Assembly (NCBI GenBank): GCA_029855935.1
Contig: JAGSHN010000027.1
Coordinates: forward strand, 62,001 to 126,000
DNA length: 64,000 nucleotides
Reading direction: 5' to 3'
From: Candidatus Thorarchaeota archaeon
GTDB lineage: Archaea; Asgardarchaeota; Thorarchaeia; Thorarchaeales; Thorarchaeaceae
Shown: positions 17,501-25,197 of the stretch, piece after piece
Layout of the letters: every line of letters begins with the position of its first letter
How positions within the stretch are numbered: position 1 is the first letter of the stretch
Program-made: the position numbers and the translations under genes
The notes under the pieces: model-generated
What the model saw: the letters and a program-made list of their open reading frames with translations, nothing else
Database searches by the model: none
Told to the model about the DNA's origin: nothing

Positions 17501-18960
17501 ATTGGCTCATTGAGTCCGAGAATCATGACTTTCGCGGGCTTCTCGCTGCTCAACAAAGTCACAAGGACATGAAGTAGTAGTCTGCGACCCAGTGTAACAG
17601 TACCTGTCAGGAGTGCGGGATAGAATGCCCGAATTTGTCCTTGGCCAATCTCATTGTTGGGCAAATCGAATCCGCTTCCCGCTAGCTGCAACTGATGAGT
17701 GGAACGCAGTACCCGAATTATTCTCAATTGGTCGCGCTTGGCGTCTTCGTGTGCCCCCTCTCGTGGGTCACGAAACGGAATCTCGTCTATTTTCTGTTTC
17801 CAGAGGTGAAAGCCCTCTGGCAATGGATCGAGTACAGCAATGACTCTTGCGTCTTGCGGGTTCAGCAGGTCTATGGTTGAAAAGGTAGCCTCGCCTCTCA
17901 GTATACCGACAACGTATTCATCTGTTGAGTGCTCCATGCTGACGACGCGGATGTACAGCTGTCCCAGTAGCACAGATCTACTATCGAAGACAATTCTCTT
18001 GTGAATGAGATCTTCGGGCTTCTCAATGAGAACAACATTTGCAATTATCTTGAGATTGGCCACACCCCTTTTCCCAAGTGCACGGCCATCTATGAGAACT
18101 TCGCGTTCGCATCTTGATGACTGCCTAGAGAGAATCTCAGATTCGTAGTCGCTCTCGCTACTCGCGACGAGGATGATGTGATCACTCATAGAGAGAATCA
18201 GCCGCTCAAGGGTCTTCGTGAGATGGTCCTCAAGGAGGCGATCCATATGCCGCAGGTCGTCCAGAGCCTGAAGCACAATGCCTATCGAGGGAATGACAGA
18301 CCCTACGCCCAGAAAGAAGACGGTCCATATGTCAACAGGAACAGACCACAGGAACATCGCCTCAATGGCTATAGCTGATATTGCCGAAACCAATGTGATG
18401 GTCTGACGCGTTGCAGACTGAATGAGAATGAACGGGCGAGGAGGCAGACCTCTCACCATAGCGTAGACTAATGCCGTTCTAATGGTTGAGAAGATCACAA
18501 GGGGGAAGAGGCCCAATATCTCAGGTGTCCGGATCACCACAGAAAAAGTGCCATCGGCCATAGGGACAGTGAGGATACACTCTGCCAGCCATGCGAGAGC
18601 TAGACAACACTGCGTTCCCAGACTTGTCCTGTCAATCTCAGGCTCAGTGCGCCGAGCAAGATGAACATAGACCGCTGTGACGGTCAGCTCGACGACTACA
18701 TCGAGCCAACGGAGAGGAATGGCATGGACGAAGGGCTCAAGACAAACAGGCGAGAGGAGATAGTAAATGGGTGGCCACGCGGGCATTGACAATAGCGGAG
18801 CAGCCGCGCTTGGCAACTCTGTCGTACGCCAGACAAGTCCGGCCCTAAAGAGCAAACCTACAAATCCAAACATTACCTGAAGCGCAGCATAACAATTCCA
18901 GAATTGATTCCAGTCTTTGACCCGTGCTTCCCTGTGAATCGGCTCAAAGCCCAACTGCAT
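14542..18960 (-). CDS. Giant membrane protein with Rossmann/RCK-like segments, function unknown
   Basis: About 1,472 residues from ATG 18960 (1,499 if the TTG at 19041 is used). The first 250 or so residues hold five to six membrane helices (FVGLLFRAGLVW; VVVELTVTAVYVHL; LFPLVIFSTIRTALVYAMV; TVFFLGVGSVIPSIGIVLQ). The rest is soluble. Two stretches resemble nucleotide-binding Rossmann or RCK/TrkA-N units: PAKVMILGLNEPIRFML, and KPNVVVVSTGSSRTNLLYLYDLL followed by PSIIVGLSGYESDEV. A membrane pore joined to RCK-like domains would recall CASTOR/POLLUX-type ion channels, but no potassium filter (TVGYG) was found, so this is only a resemblance. Two low-complexity tandem repeats (SRGEKD; an 18-residue Arg/Trp/Gly unit) interrupt it. 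A Cys-rich patch (TSCGLCPASS) lies near the C-terminus. I choose ATG 18960 because a TATA-like element lies inside the longer frame at 19011-19020. Confidence 0.65.
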   Translation of the reverse strand: MQLGFEPIHREARVKDWNQFWNCYAALQVMFGFVGLLFRAGLVWRTTELPSAAAPLLSMPAWPPIYYLLSPVCLEPFVHAIPLRWLDVVVELTVTAVYVHLARRTEPEIDRTSLGTQCCLALAWLAECILTVPMADGTFSVVIRTPEILGLFPLVIFSTIRTALVYAMVRGLPPRPFILIQSATRQTITLVSAISAIAIEAMFLWSVPVDIWTVFFLGVGSVIPSIGIVLQALDDLRHMDRLLEDHLTKTLERLILSMSDHIILVASSESDYESEILSRQSSRCEREVLIDGRALGKRGVANLKIIANVVLIEKPEDLIHKRIVFDSRSVLLGQLYIRVVSMEHSTDEYVVGILRGEATFSTIDLLNPQDARVIAVLDPLPEGFHLWKQKIDEIPFRDPREGAHEDAKRDQLRIIRVLRSTHQLQLAGSGFDLPNNEIGQGQIRAFYPALLTGTVTLGRRLLLHVLVTLLSSEKPAKVMILGLNEPIRFMLHSLCVGLVREGISIEGGQTCPLDVHIVTDDESQRPYLYKSAETGQSTSSRGEKDSRGEKDSRGEKYKWSLHFGSEIGNSLSFTCTAHLTPHDGIYSLRELLDIVKPNVVVVSTGSSRTNLLYLYDLLRYSERSRNTQNGVSVPSIIVGLSGYESDEVVSLLGRFSKRWLELRGGGGSGNNRGDTLAFYWGMAFNSVALSYVPRHSFGSIVGAVLSARGGPEPVRIPVSNKGVYDLSLGPSFSMDLCVDDYPGVLTSILDALCHYGDPTGLARNKRARGRVRAGDVLKLDLSHVSAQYCPRSHGLAVRDEESGKKQFHSRDARHSHFMLTAAAILRPQNVACNDSGPIHRISVRSTDEHAQGLLIDTIGRLVGTQEVNCPERSLCPLALRGGLATDPSGVATHSSTRPTKKPSTGRSKGPTGGPAPEINFQRSVDISYILAYPDVAPLRGSNTSERHEPRRFSYLELSGMVPAEGSKQRSDSNGTEESEIEISSASTLNGTEEPTIEPKDVFESLMIIPYWNADLWEFLANEVLSLLGKNEFEVVHVLPPRKHAGPRWMRGARGTGWSKGYLRPRWMRGARGTGWSKGYLRPRWTRGAKWIGRNTTYQTRTRARGTKRGLERKVRALAEVRLCLQNFPGATFLALETLFRAASKLKLGRSRGSVKTDSPAILLRRKTFYHSCDDFRCRIARSNVRVLIHEAQLRNIAELVQLVTQLSESRREKVTERDQQLAEDVASFLKRLYEYALVDEYVTRVSLVFAFADDNPCRVLDKDSETSCGLCPASSVFRRNKNSTDNPFYHWFRHAGTKSLLPRCLSQLRDKAEKILTNEGGRCSELSTTFARKGVTKDLLKKIQQFLDRKCEEKRVSIYLWSWKYRPDKEGDLTLPKFLHRRIVQNFERLKDFRVQELRSLEAEAGPFFESTIWCNAVAEILRLYNIPSLKELSDREKIAMHHPEILSRPFTTDVYLSGLLAETLLLYPDRA
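15717..15824 (-). repeat. Tandem 54-bp repeat, two exact copies, in frame
   Basis: The 54-base unit occurs twice back to back (15717-15770 and 15771-15824) with a diverged third copy on the left flank (about 15663-15716). In the protein it gives two copies of an 18-residue unit with the core RWMRGARGTGWSKGY. Because the period is divisible by three, copy number can change without breaking the frame. The unit is strongly basic and aromatic. Confidence 0.9.
17293..17346 (-). repeat. Tandem 18-bp repeat, nearly three copies, in frame
   Basis: The unit CTTCTCGCCCCTAGAATC (plus strand) repeats at 17293, 17311 and 17329, the last differing at its final bases. It encodes SRGEKD in tandem, a charged linker between two parts of the giant membrane protein. 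The period is divisible by three. Confidence 0.9.
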
Positions 18961-19010
18961 CCACCCCTGCCAGCCTCTAGCCGAAGTGGAATCCGGTTTC
19001 GCAAATCCGT

Positions 19011-19020
19011 AATTTAAGCT
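19011..19020 (-). promoter_or_regulatory. Candidate TATA box of the giant membrane protein gene
   Basis: On the minus strand AGCTTAAATT lies about 25 bases before a predicted transcription start near 18990, with the ATG at 18960 a further 30 bases on. It falls inside the longer TTG-started frame, arguing for the ATG. Confidence 0.35.
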
Positions 19021-19041
19021 TTCCAGTAGCAGGGGCCTCAA

Positions 19042-19567
19042 ATGCAGTATTTCGTAGAGAGGATTAGAGATGTGTCTTCAGGTCATCCGTATCCCCTCAC
19101 AATGGTAGACACAAACAGTCGCAATTGCAACACGGACAAACACGGAAAGGACAAACGCCGACCGGGCATCCGCAAGGCCAGAAAACCTTGAATGGAATCA
19201 CGTTGTTACTAACCCACGATTCTCGTCAATAGCGCGGTCATAGAACGATTTCTTGTACACAACATCACGAGGAAGATATGAACGACCCTTTGCCCCTCGA
19301 ACACGCGCCACGAACTTCTTCAGGCGATATACTGTTTTTAGCACACATTTCACCTCGTGACCATACATCTATCATTGCAAGTCATGGCTGCCGGGGAATG
19401 AGATGCATTTTCTCGTGATATATGTAGTTCTTGGTACTTTTATTGCAATCAGTCCTCAATCATTCAGACCTTTGTTCGTAGAACGACATCTTAAACTTTC
19501 CCCTGCGCACAATATAAGGATAATTGGTATTCCTAGATGCTAGCAATGGCCGTAGACTGACACACTC
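19042..19567. other. AT-rich intergenic region, 526 bases, no gene seen
   Basis: The stretch is richer in A/T than the coding DNA on either side, notably 19400-19520 with runs such as GTGATATATGTAG and TACTTTTATTGC. It follows the saccharopine-dehydrogenase-like stop (19568) and precedes the giant gene, both leftward. No open frame with an SD site, no tRNA arms and no clear hairpin terminator were found. It marks the right edge of the accessory-looking segment. Confidence 0.4.
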
Positions 19568-20710
19568 CTAGTAAACTCGTTTCTCAACGTGGACTCCTCG
19601 CTCCGCAAGTTCTCTCAGGAATGGCTCGGGCGGAATAGAAACCTCTGGAGGCAACACTCCTCGCTGTGAGATTGTCCCATCTGCAAGCATGACAGCGGCT
19701 ATCGCAGCAGGGAATGACGTGGTCCGCATCATTGATGTCAGCCCCGTCTTCTCGTCATAGTAGTCGATCATCTCGAATTCAACCCTCCGCGACTCCGTGC
19801 CCTTCCATCCCTCCACAGTGACACGTAGTAGAGTGACGTCCTTACCGCTCGGTGGTAGGTTCCTCTCAAGGAGCCGCTCAAGCACGCGGCGCGGAGCAAT
19901 CCTGACGCCGTCAAAGTCCTGCTCCTCGCTGTCCATAAGACCGAGCTTCATCAGGCACCACATCTTGTGGCCGTGTCCAGGATAGCGAATCGTCTTGTAA
20001 TCGAGGTTCTTGACCTTGCCCTCGTAGGTCAGCGGGAGAGTCGATGTCCCACCGCTGGTGTTGAACGCCTCAAGGGTGCCAAACGGCTCCGGGAACTCAA
20101 TCTGCTCAAATCCGACGAGAGGGTCCTCGAACGTGATCTTGCCGTCGCGGAGGACCATGCACGGCTCGACGTACTCGTTGATGAGCCCCTCGACCGAGAA
20201 GACCAGCGAGTAGTTCAATGGTGGGCGGGGTTCCTGTTGCAGGCCGCCGACCCGAATCTTGACACTCTCCACCGAGGTCAGCTCGTCTATCCCCGCACGT
20301 GCAAGAACATTCGTCAACCCCGGTGCAAGACCACAGTCAGGAATGACGGTGATCCCGGCGTCTCGTGCGCGGTCGCTCATCTCGAGCTGCCGGCGCACCA
20401 CGTGAAGATTGCCTCCGAGGTCGCACATAGGGGTGCCAGTCTCGATGGCGACCTCCGTGTGCAGCTCGTTCACCGTGTAGCTGACTGCGCTGACTACGGT
20501 ATCTACCTCAGAGAACAGCCTCAGCAGTGTATCTCTATCCCTTGCGTCGACCTGCACAGGACGAGCCTTGTCGCCCATCTCGCGGGCAAGCCGCTCGGCA
20601 GCGCTCAGATCGATATCACCCACAATCACCTCATCGACCTGCCCGTGGCGTACAAGGTCGAATACTGCTCCTCGCCCCATAAGACCGGCACCAAGCACTA
20701 GAACTCTCAA
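19568..20710 (-). CDS. Saccharopine dehydrogenase-family NAD(P)-dependent enzyme
   Basis: 380 residues. The N-terminus is a classical Rossmann unit, MRVLVLGAGLMGRGAVFDL with an acidic end of strand two (VIVGDID), followed by DTVVSAVSYTVNELHTEVAIE and MCDLGGNLHVV, blocks typical of saccharopine dehydrogenase-like and lysine 6-dehydrogenase proteins. The middle (PDCGLAPGLTNVLARAG; GLQQEPRPPLNYSLVFSVEGLINEY) matches the lysine dehydrogenase-like branch. Such enzymes oxidise or form a C-N bond on a lysine-type substrate with NAD(P). The ATG at 20710 is preceded by a minus-strand TATA-like GTTTTTACTC near 20760. It is divergent from an amino acid importer, which suggests the imported amino acid may be its substrate. 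Exact substrate is unknown. Confidence 0.82.
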   Translation of the reverse strand: MRVLVLGAGLMGRGAVFDLVRHGQVDEVIVGDIDLSAAERLAREMGDKARPVQVDARDRDTLLRLFSEVDTVVSAVSYTVNELHTEVAIETGTPMCDLGGNLHVVRRQLEMSDRARDAGITVIPDCGLAPGLTNVLARAGIDELTSVESVKIRVGGLQQEPRPPLNYSLVFSVEGLINEYVEPCMVLRDGKITFEDPLVGFEQIEFPEPFGTLEAFNTSGGTSTLPLTYEGKVKNLDYKTIRYPGHGHKMWCLMKLGLMDSEEQDFDGVRIAPRRVLERLLERNLPPSGKDVTLLRVTVEGWKGTESRRVEFEMIDYYDEKTGLTSMMRTTSFPAAIAAVMLADGTISQRGVLPPEVSIPPEPFLRELAERGVHVEKRVY

Positions 20711-20909
20711 GAGCCACCACCAACCACTCTGAAGACATCAATCACTGGTATCGGCGAGTAAAAACGGTATCGAAAACAACAGCCGCATCGAAGAAGACTG
20801 TTCTTTCAATGAACACAGGAACGGAGAGGACAAGTCAATCATGCTGTTTCCGCCCCTCAGACTGCAAAGCACGGCGCCCACAACGCCTGACTCGACGCGT
20901 CAGTTGAAA

Positions 20910-20918
20910 GGCTTATAG
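20910..20918 (+). promoter_or_regulatory. TATA box and strong SD of the amino acid importer operon
   Basis: GGCTTATAG lies about 60 bases before the ATG at 20977. The leader ends with AAGGAGGAG (20962-20970), six bases before the ATG, one of the strongest SD sites in the window, fitting the high expression needed for a binding protein. Confidence 0.55.
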
Positions 20919-20976
20919 GACCGTTTGTACCTCCTGCACAGGCCGGTGTGTAATCTCACTCAAGGAGGAGTGACAT

Positions 20977-21780
20977 ATGGACAAGAACGCACTAGCGGCT
21001 GTGGCCTTGATAGTTGGAATCGTCATAGGCCTTGGTGCAGGGTATGTGGTCTTTCCAGCAACGACCCCAACCCAGCAGCAGGCTGGCCTAGTGGAACAGA
21101 TCCAGCAGAGAGGCTACATAATAGTTGGGACCAGCACTCCGTGGATGCCCTTCGAGTTCTACAACGAGACAAGCGGGCAGTATGAGGGTTTCGACATAGA
21201 CCTAGTCAACCTGATCGCTCAATACCTCAACGTGACTGTCCAGTGGAGCGATATGGGCTTTGACGCGCTTGTCGGCGCCTGCAAGGCCGGTACGGTGGAC
21301 ATGCTGGCAGCAGCGATGTTCATCACGACCGAGCGGGCACAGGAGCTCGCATACTCCATCCCCTACATCCGCACCAACGAGGTCGTAGTGGTCGCAGGGA
21401 GCTCTACCCTTGCAATCAACAACCTGACCGACCTTGAGGGATACACGGTGGGCGTGCAGACTGGTACCGTGGAGGACGAGGAGCTCTCCGACCTCGTCAG
21501 TGGTGGCACGGGAATCACCCTTCAGAGGTACACAAAGGTGGACCTGATGTTCCAGGACCTGATAGCCGGAACCTTGGACGCGGTCTACGTCGATGAGCCT
21601 GTGCTCACTGTGTACCAGAAGGTCTACAGCCTGAAGAACATATTCACGGTGCCAGCGCCTCCGACAGCGTTTTATTGCCGGTACGACTCGCCCGACCTGC
21701 TTGAGGCGATAAATACCGTCCTGATAAACGCCTACGCGGATGGCACTCTGGACACACTGGTCGCAAAGTGGTTTGGGTGA
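20977..21780 (+). CDS. Amino acid ABC transporter, substrate-binding protein
   Basis: 267 residues, extracellular and held by an uncleaved N-terminal helix (LAAVALIVGIVIGLGAGYVVF). The mature part is a family 3 periplasmic-binding-protein fold: GYIIVGTSTPWMPFEF, YEGFDIDLVNLIAQYLNV, DALVGACKAGTVDMLAAAM, RAQELAYSIPYI, LEGYTVGVQTGT, AVYVDEPVLTVY. These blocks are shared by glutamine, histidine and arginine binders. The acidic/aromatic ligand pocket residues cannot be read well enough to name the ligand. It is the first gene of a four-gene operon (binding protein, permease, ATPase, permease). Unlike bacterial homologues it has no lipobox, as expected for an archaeon. Confidence 0.92.
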   Translation: MDKNALAAVALIVGIVIGLGAGYVVFPATTPTQQQAGLVEQIQQRGYIIVGTSTPWMPFEFYNETSGQYEGFDIDLVNLIAQYLNVTVQWSDMGFDALVGACKAGTVDMLAAAMFITTERAQELAYSIPYIRTNEVVVVAGSSTLAINNLTDLEGYTVGVQTGTVEDEELSDLVSGGTGITLQRYTKVDLMFQDLIAGTLDAVYVDEPVLTVYQKVYSLKNIFTVPAPPTAFYCRYDSPDLLEAINTVLINAYADGTLDTLVAKWFG

Positions 21781-21786
21781 GGTAGT

Positions 21787-22473
21787 TTGCAGGGACCGGA
21801 CATCCCGAGACTGTTTGCCGTCATAATGGAGAGGGGTGTCCCGGCTGCCCTGCAAATCACCTTTTTTGGTCTTGGCCTCGGCCTGCTGGCAGGGCTCTCA
21901 CTGGCGCTGATGAGGGTATATGGCACAGCACCAATGAGGACCTTCGCGGAACTCTACGAGAAGACGTTGAGAGGAATCCCCGTTCTGGTACTCATCTATA
22001 TCTTCACCTTTGGCGTTCCCGGACTATTCTGGTTTGTGGACCCACTCTCGCGGCCAATAGTGGGCGCTTACGTCGCGCTCGGCATCAGGAGCGCTGCATA
22101 TCAGTCACAGATATTCAGAGGTGCAATTCTCTCGGTCGGCGAGGGACAGGTGCTTGCTGCAAGGTCCCTAGGCATGACCAACTTTCAGGCGCAGGTCTAC
22201 ATCGTGCTTCCACAGGCGTTCAAAATCGCGCTGCCCGCCTGGTCGAACGAATATGCGGTGGTCATCAAGGACTCTTCGTTCGCCTCCGACGTTGGGGTCT
22301 TTGAGATTCTGAAGGTGTCCCTGAACATCACGGCCTCTGATCCGAGGCTTTGGCTACCAGCAATGCTTGTGGTTACGCTCATCTACTTCATATTCACCTA
22401 TCCCGTCACTCGGTACTTTGGAAAGAAGGGCGGCGGGATGGCACAAGTCGGAAGGGAGATAGTCTGGCAATGA
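21787..22473 (+). CDS. Polar amino acid ABC transporter permease 1
   Basis: 228 residues, HisM/GlnP family. About five membrane helices, beginning with ALQITFFGLGLGLLAGLSLALM; the EAA-type loop for the ATPase is visible as GAILSVGEGQVLAARSLGMTNFQAQVYIVLPQA. It starts with TTG at 21787, seven bases after the binding-protein stop, with GGTAG as a weak SD. Its stop overlaps the ATPase start (ATGA). It forms the channel together with the second permease at 23258. Confidence 0.92.
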   Translation: MQGPDIPRLFAVIMERGVPAALQITFFGLGLGLLAGLSLALMRVYGTAPMRTFAELYEKTLRGIPVLVLIYIFTFGVPGLFWFVDPLSRPIVGAYVALGIRSAAYQSQIFRGAILSVGEGQVLAARSLGMTNFQAQVYIVLPQAFKIALPAWSNEYAVVIKDSSFASDVGVFEILKVSLNITASDPRLWLPAMLVVTLIYFIFTYPVTRYFGKKGGGMAQVGREIVWQ

Positions 22474-23261
22474 GTGACATCGTACTGAGAGTCGAAGATG
22501 TATGGAAGTCCTTCGGGGACCTGCAGGTCCTCCGCGGAATATCGTTTGATGTCGCGGAGTCCGAAGTTAAGGTGATATTTGGTCCCAGCGGGTCAGGAAA
22601 GAGCACCCTACTCAGATGCATAAACTATCTTGATCCGCCAGACAAGGGGGAGATATACCTGAGGGGCAAACGACTAGGAGACCCTGACACCGACATCAAC
22701 AAAATTCGATCTCGAATTGGTTTCGTCTTCCAGCACTTCAACCTCTTTGCCCACTTGAAGGCGATAGACAACGTAGCAATTGGTCCTGAGAAGGTTCTGG
22801 GCCTGTCAAAGGAGGAGGCTAGGGAGAGGGCGATGCGCGCACTGAAACATGTCAAGATGGACAAGTGGGCAGACCACTACCCGGCTCAGCTGTCGGGAGG
22901 GCAGCAACAACGAGTCGGGATCGCTCGCGCGCTCGCGATGGAGACCGATGTTATTCTCTTTGATGAGCCGACATCCGCGTTGGACCCAGAACTGATAGGC
23001 GAGGTTCTACAGACAATGCTCGACATTGCCAAGGAGGGTACGACAATGGTCGTCGTCACCCACGAGATGGGCTTCGCAAGGTCGGTGGCGGATGAGATGA
23101 TCTTCATCGATGGCGGAGTGATAGTCGAGAGAGGGACACCACATCACTTCTTCACGTCGCCTGAATCAGAACGGGTCCAACAGTTTCTACACAAGCTCGA
23201 CGAGTTGTACGGGCAGACACGTGACGAACGCAGAACAATTGCGGAACGGGATCAAGAATGA
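22470..23261 (+). CDS. Polar amino acid ABC transporter ATP-binding protein
   Basis: 263 residues, GlnQ/HisP family. Walker A is GPSGSGKST, the Q-loop follows in GFVFQHFNLF, the signature is LSGGQQQRVGIARAL, Walker B is VILFDEPTSALDPE and the switch His lies in VVVTHEMGF. The open frame extends 40 codons upstream inside the permease, but the ATG at 22470 overlaps the permease stop (ATGA) and places the protein at the family's usual first residues (MSDIVLRVEDVWKSFG). It ends in an ATGA overlap with the second permease, so the four genes are translationally coupled. It powers uptake at the inner face of the membrane. Confidence 0.95.
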   Translation: MSDIVLRVEDVWKSFGDLQVLRGISFDVAESEVKVIFGPSGSGKSTLLRCINYLDPPDKGEIYLRGKRLGDPDTDINKIRSRIGFVFQHFNLFAHLKAIDNVAIGPEKVLGLSKEEARERAMRALKHVKMDKWADHYPAQLSGGQQQRVGIARALAMETDVILFDEPTSALDPELIGEVLQTMLDIAKEGTTMVVVTHEMGFARSVADEMIFIDGGVIVERGTPHHFFTSPESERVQQFLHKLDELYGQTRDERRTIAERDQE

Positions 23262-24007
23262 TGTCATCACCAGCTTCTCCATCCATAGGCCCACTTGGAA
23301 TAGAGGAGTGGGTAGGAGAGCTGGCTGCAGGACTAGGAATGACGCTCTATCTATATTTCACAGCGCTCATCATAGGATTTGCCCTGGGTCTTCTTCTCGC
23401 ACTCGCACGGCAGTATGGCGGTCGCATCTCATCTCGTATTGCAACAGGATACATAGACCTCATACGGGGGACCCCCCTACTCGCACAACTGTTCCTAATC
23501 TATACGATGCCCTACTCGCTTAACGCGTGGCTGTCGCCAGACGGGCCGCCTGTGATAAACACTCGCTGGTCGTTCCAGCTCCTTGGTCTGACGTACCTGA
23601 ACTTTCCCATCCTGGCCTCCATAGTCGCACTTGGCCTGAACAGCGCTGCATATCAGGCCGAGTATATGAGAGGAGCAATGGCCTCTCTAGGGACGGGGCA
23701 GGTCCTCGCGGCGCAATCGCTTGGGATGACCAAGCACGAGATATTCAGATACGTCATCATCCCGCAGGCGTTCAGGAGGATGATCCCGTCGTGGTCTAAC
23801 GAGGCCTCGTATCTACCGAAGTACACAGTCATCGCGACCTTCGTCTCTGTCGAGGACCTCTTTGGGAAAGCCAAGCTTGTGGTCGCCCGCACATTTCTGG
23901 CGCTTGAGACATACATCCTCGTCGGAGTTGTCTATCTGATCCTCATAACAATCATCGCCAGAATTCTCGACAAGCTGTATGAAAAGACAAAGATACCGGG
24001 CCTGTGA
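23258..24007 (+). CDS. Polar amino acid ABC transporter permease 2
   Basis: 249 residues, same family as the permease at 21787. The N-terminal extension (MMSSPASPSIGPLGIEEW) precedes the first helix GMTLYLYFTALIIGFALGLL. The conserved block DLIRGTPLLAQLFLIY and the EAA loop GAMASLGTGQVLAAQSLGMTKHEIFRYVIIPQA are present. ATG 23258 overlaps the ATPase stop. Two different permeases in one operon suggest a heterodimeric channel as in HisQM. Confidence 0.93.
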   Translation: MMSSPASPSIGPLGIEEWVGELAAGLGMTLYLYFTALIIGFALGLLLALARQYGGRISSRIATGYIDLIRGTPLLAQLFLIYTMPYSLNAWLSPDGPPVINTRWSFQLLGLTYLNFPILASIVALGLNSAAYQAEYMRGAMASLGTGQVLAAQSLGMTKHEIFRYVIIPQAFRRMIPSWSNEASYLPKYTVIATFVSVEDLFGKAKLVVARTFLALETYILVGVVYLILITIIARILDKLYEKTKIPGL

Positions 24008-24068
24008 TGGGTCCGCGTATGTTTTTCTATCGTGCTGCCAAAGAGTATCCCCACGGAGAGGCGGCTCG

Positions 24069-24938
24069 ATGTGCGAATGGTGTTACAAACACGGAGCAGG
24101 GAAAAAGTGGTATCTCAATTCCAGGAACTACCTCGTTGAGACAGCGCTTGAGGTCGGTGCTCACGAGTATATCTACGGGCTCTGGAAGAACTTCGAGAAG
24201 GTATACCTGAAGAGGGTCTTCGGAATCTCCACGAAGGGTCCGGGCTACAAGTTCCAGATACCGATAGTCGGGAGGGCCATCCACTGGTACATCAACTCGT
24301 GGTTCAGAAAGGAGAAACCACTCAAGGGGCGGAATCCGATGCGCGCTGAGGGCCACCCCGGACAGGTGGTCACTCTCGAGGACGCAAAGAAGATCCTCGA
24401 ACTGGCCCAGCCAATTCTGCGGGTCCACTGCGCCTGTCGATGGATGACCCGCGGTGTGAAGGACCAGTGCTGTCTGGCATTTGGCGCACTTGCAGAGATG
24501 GTGCCAAGGTTGCCGAGGTACATCCCCGAGACGGGTACCGAGCCGATGGACGTGGGAGAGGCCCAGCAGTTCGTAGAGAGTATGCAGGAAGCTGGCCGCG
24601 TGAGCACAGTCTGGTTCGGACCGATTCCCTACATCGCAGCCCTCTGTTCCTGTGAACTTCCAGAGTGCGCTGCAACACGAGTCAGAACAGCATACAACCT
24701 GATGTCATTGTACAAGGGCGAGTACGTGGCCAAGCTCAATCCGCAGAAGTGTGAGGGCTGCAGGACATGTGTTTCGCGATGCCAGTTCGGCGCAATCAGC
24801 TTCAATGACTCAGCGGGAATGCCCTACATCGACCAGTGGCAATGTTTTGGCTGCGGGCTGTGCGCGTACTCCTGTCCGAACGGAGCAATAGAGATGGTCG
24901 ACAGGACCAGTCTTCCCCCTCTCAGGGAGGTCTGGTGA
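24069..24938 (+). CDS. Ferredoxin-type iron-sulfur protein with additional cysteine motifs
   Basis: 289 residues. The C-terminal 80 residues form a 2[4Fe-4S] ferredoxin unit: CEGCRTCVSRCQFGAI and CFGCGLCAYSCPNGAI. The larger N-terminal part has its own cysteines (MCEWCYKHG; VHCACRWMT with QCC shortly after; LCSCELPEC), which could hold a further cluster or metal. It resembles archaeal and clostridial 4Fe-4S proteins that pass electrons to dehydrogenases, but I cannot name a partner. The open frame extends upstream into the ABC gene; ATG 24069 is preferred because GGAGAGGCGG precedes it and MCEWCYKHG looks like a family start. It is followed two bases later by a second ferredoxin gene. Confidence 0.85.
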   Translation: MCEWCYKHGAGKKWYLNSRNYLVETALEVGAHEYIYGLWKNFEKVYLKRVFGISTKGPGYKFQIPIVGRAIHWYINSWFRKEKPLKGRNPMRAEGHPGQVVTLEDAKKILELAQPILRVHCACRWMTRGVKDQCCLAFGALAEMVPRLPRYIPETGTEPMDVGEAQQFVESMQEAGRVSTVWFGPIPYIAALCSCELPECAATRVRTAYNLMSLYKGEYVAKLNPQKCEGCRTCVSRCQFGAISFNDSAGMPYIDQWQCFGCGLCAYSCPNGAIEMVDRTSLPPLREVW

Positions 24939-24939
24939 C

Positions 24940-25161
24940 TTGAAGACAGATGTGATAGTCGATTGGGAGAAGTGCGGCGACCCGCGTGAGTGCAAGAAGT
25001 GTATGCAGGTCTGCCCGCAGGCTCTGTTCATAATGTACTCTCCTGACTGGGAGAGCGATGATCCAGACGAGTGGCGTCTCGATGTGGCCTTCACCGACCT
25101 GTGCATTAGATGCAACGACTGTGTCGAGGTCTGCCCGCACGGTGCTATAACGATCAAGTGA
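24940..25161 (+). CDS. Small 2[4Fe-4S] ferredoxin-like protein
   Basis: 73 residues. Two clusters: CGDPRECKKCMQVCPQALF (the first Cys spacing is longer than usual, C-x6-C-x2-C-x3-CP) and CIRCNDCVEVCPHGAI (canonical). The start is TTG 24940, one base after the previous stop, and GGGAGG lies nine bases upstream. It would be a cytoplasmic electron carrier, probably working with the larger Fe-S protein encoded just before it. The convergent genes to its right encode a flavoprotein/Fe-S oxidoreductase pair that could exchange electrons with it (inference). Confidence 0.88.
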   Translation: MKTDVIVDWEKCGDPRECKKCMQVCPQALFIMYSPDWESDDPDEWRLDVAFTDLCIRCNDCVEVCPHGAITIK

Positions 25162-25197
25162 AGGAACAGACAGACCACATATTCAGCCCCGACCGCA

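Noticed and set aside
14542..18960. Calling the giant protein a potassium channel
   Set aside because: RCK-like segments are suggestive but no TVGYG-type filter or pore helix was found.
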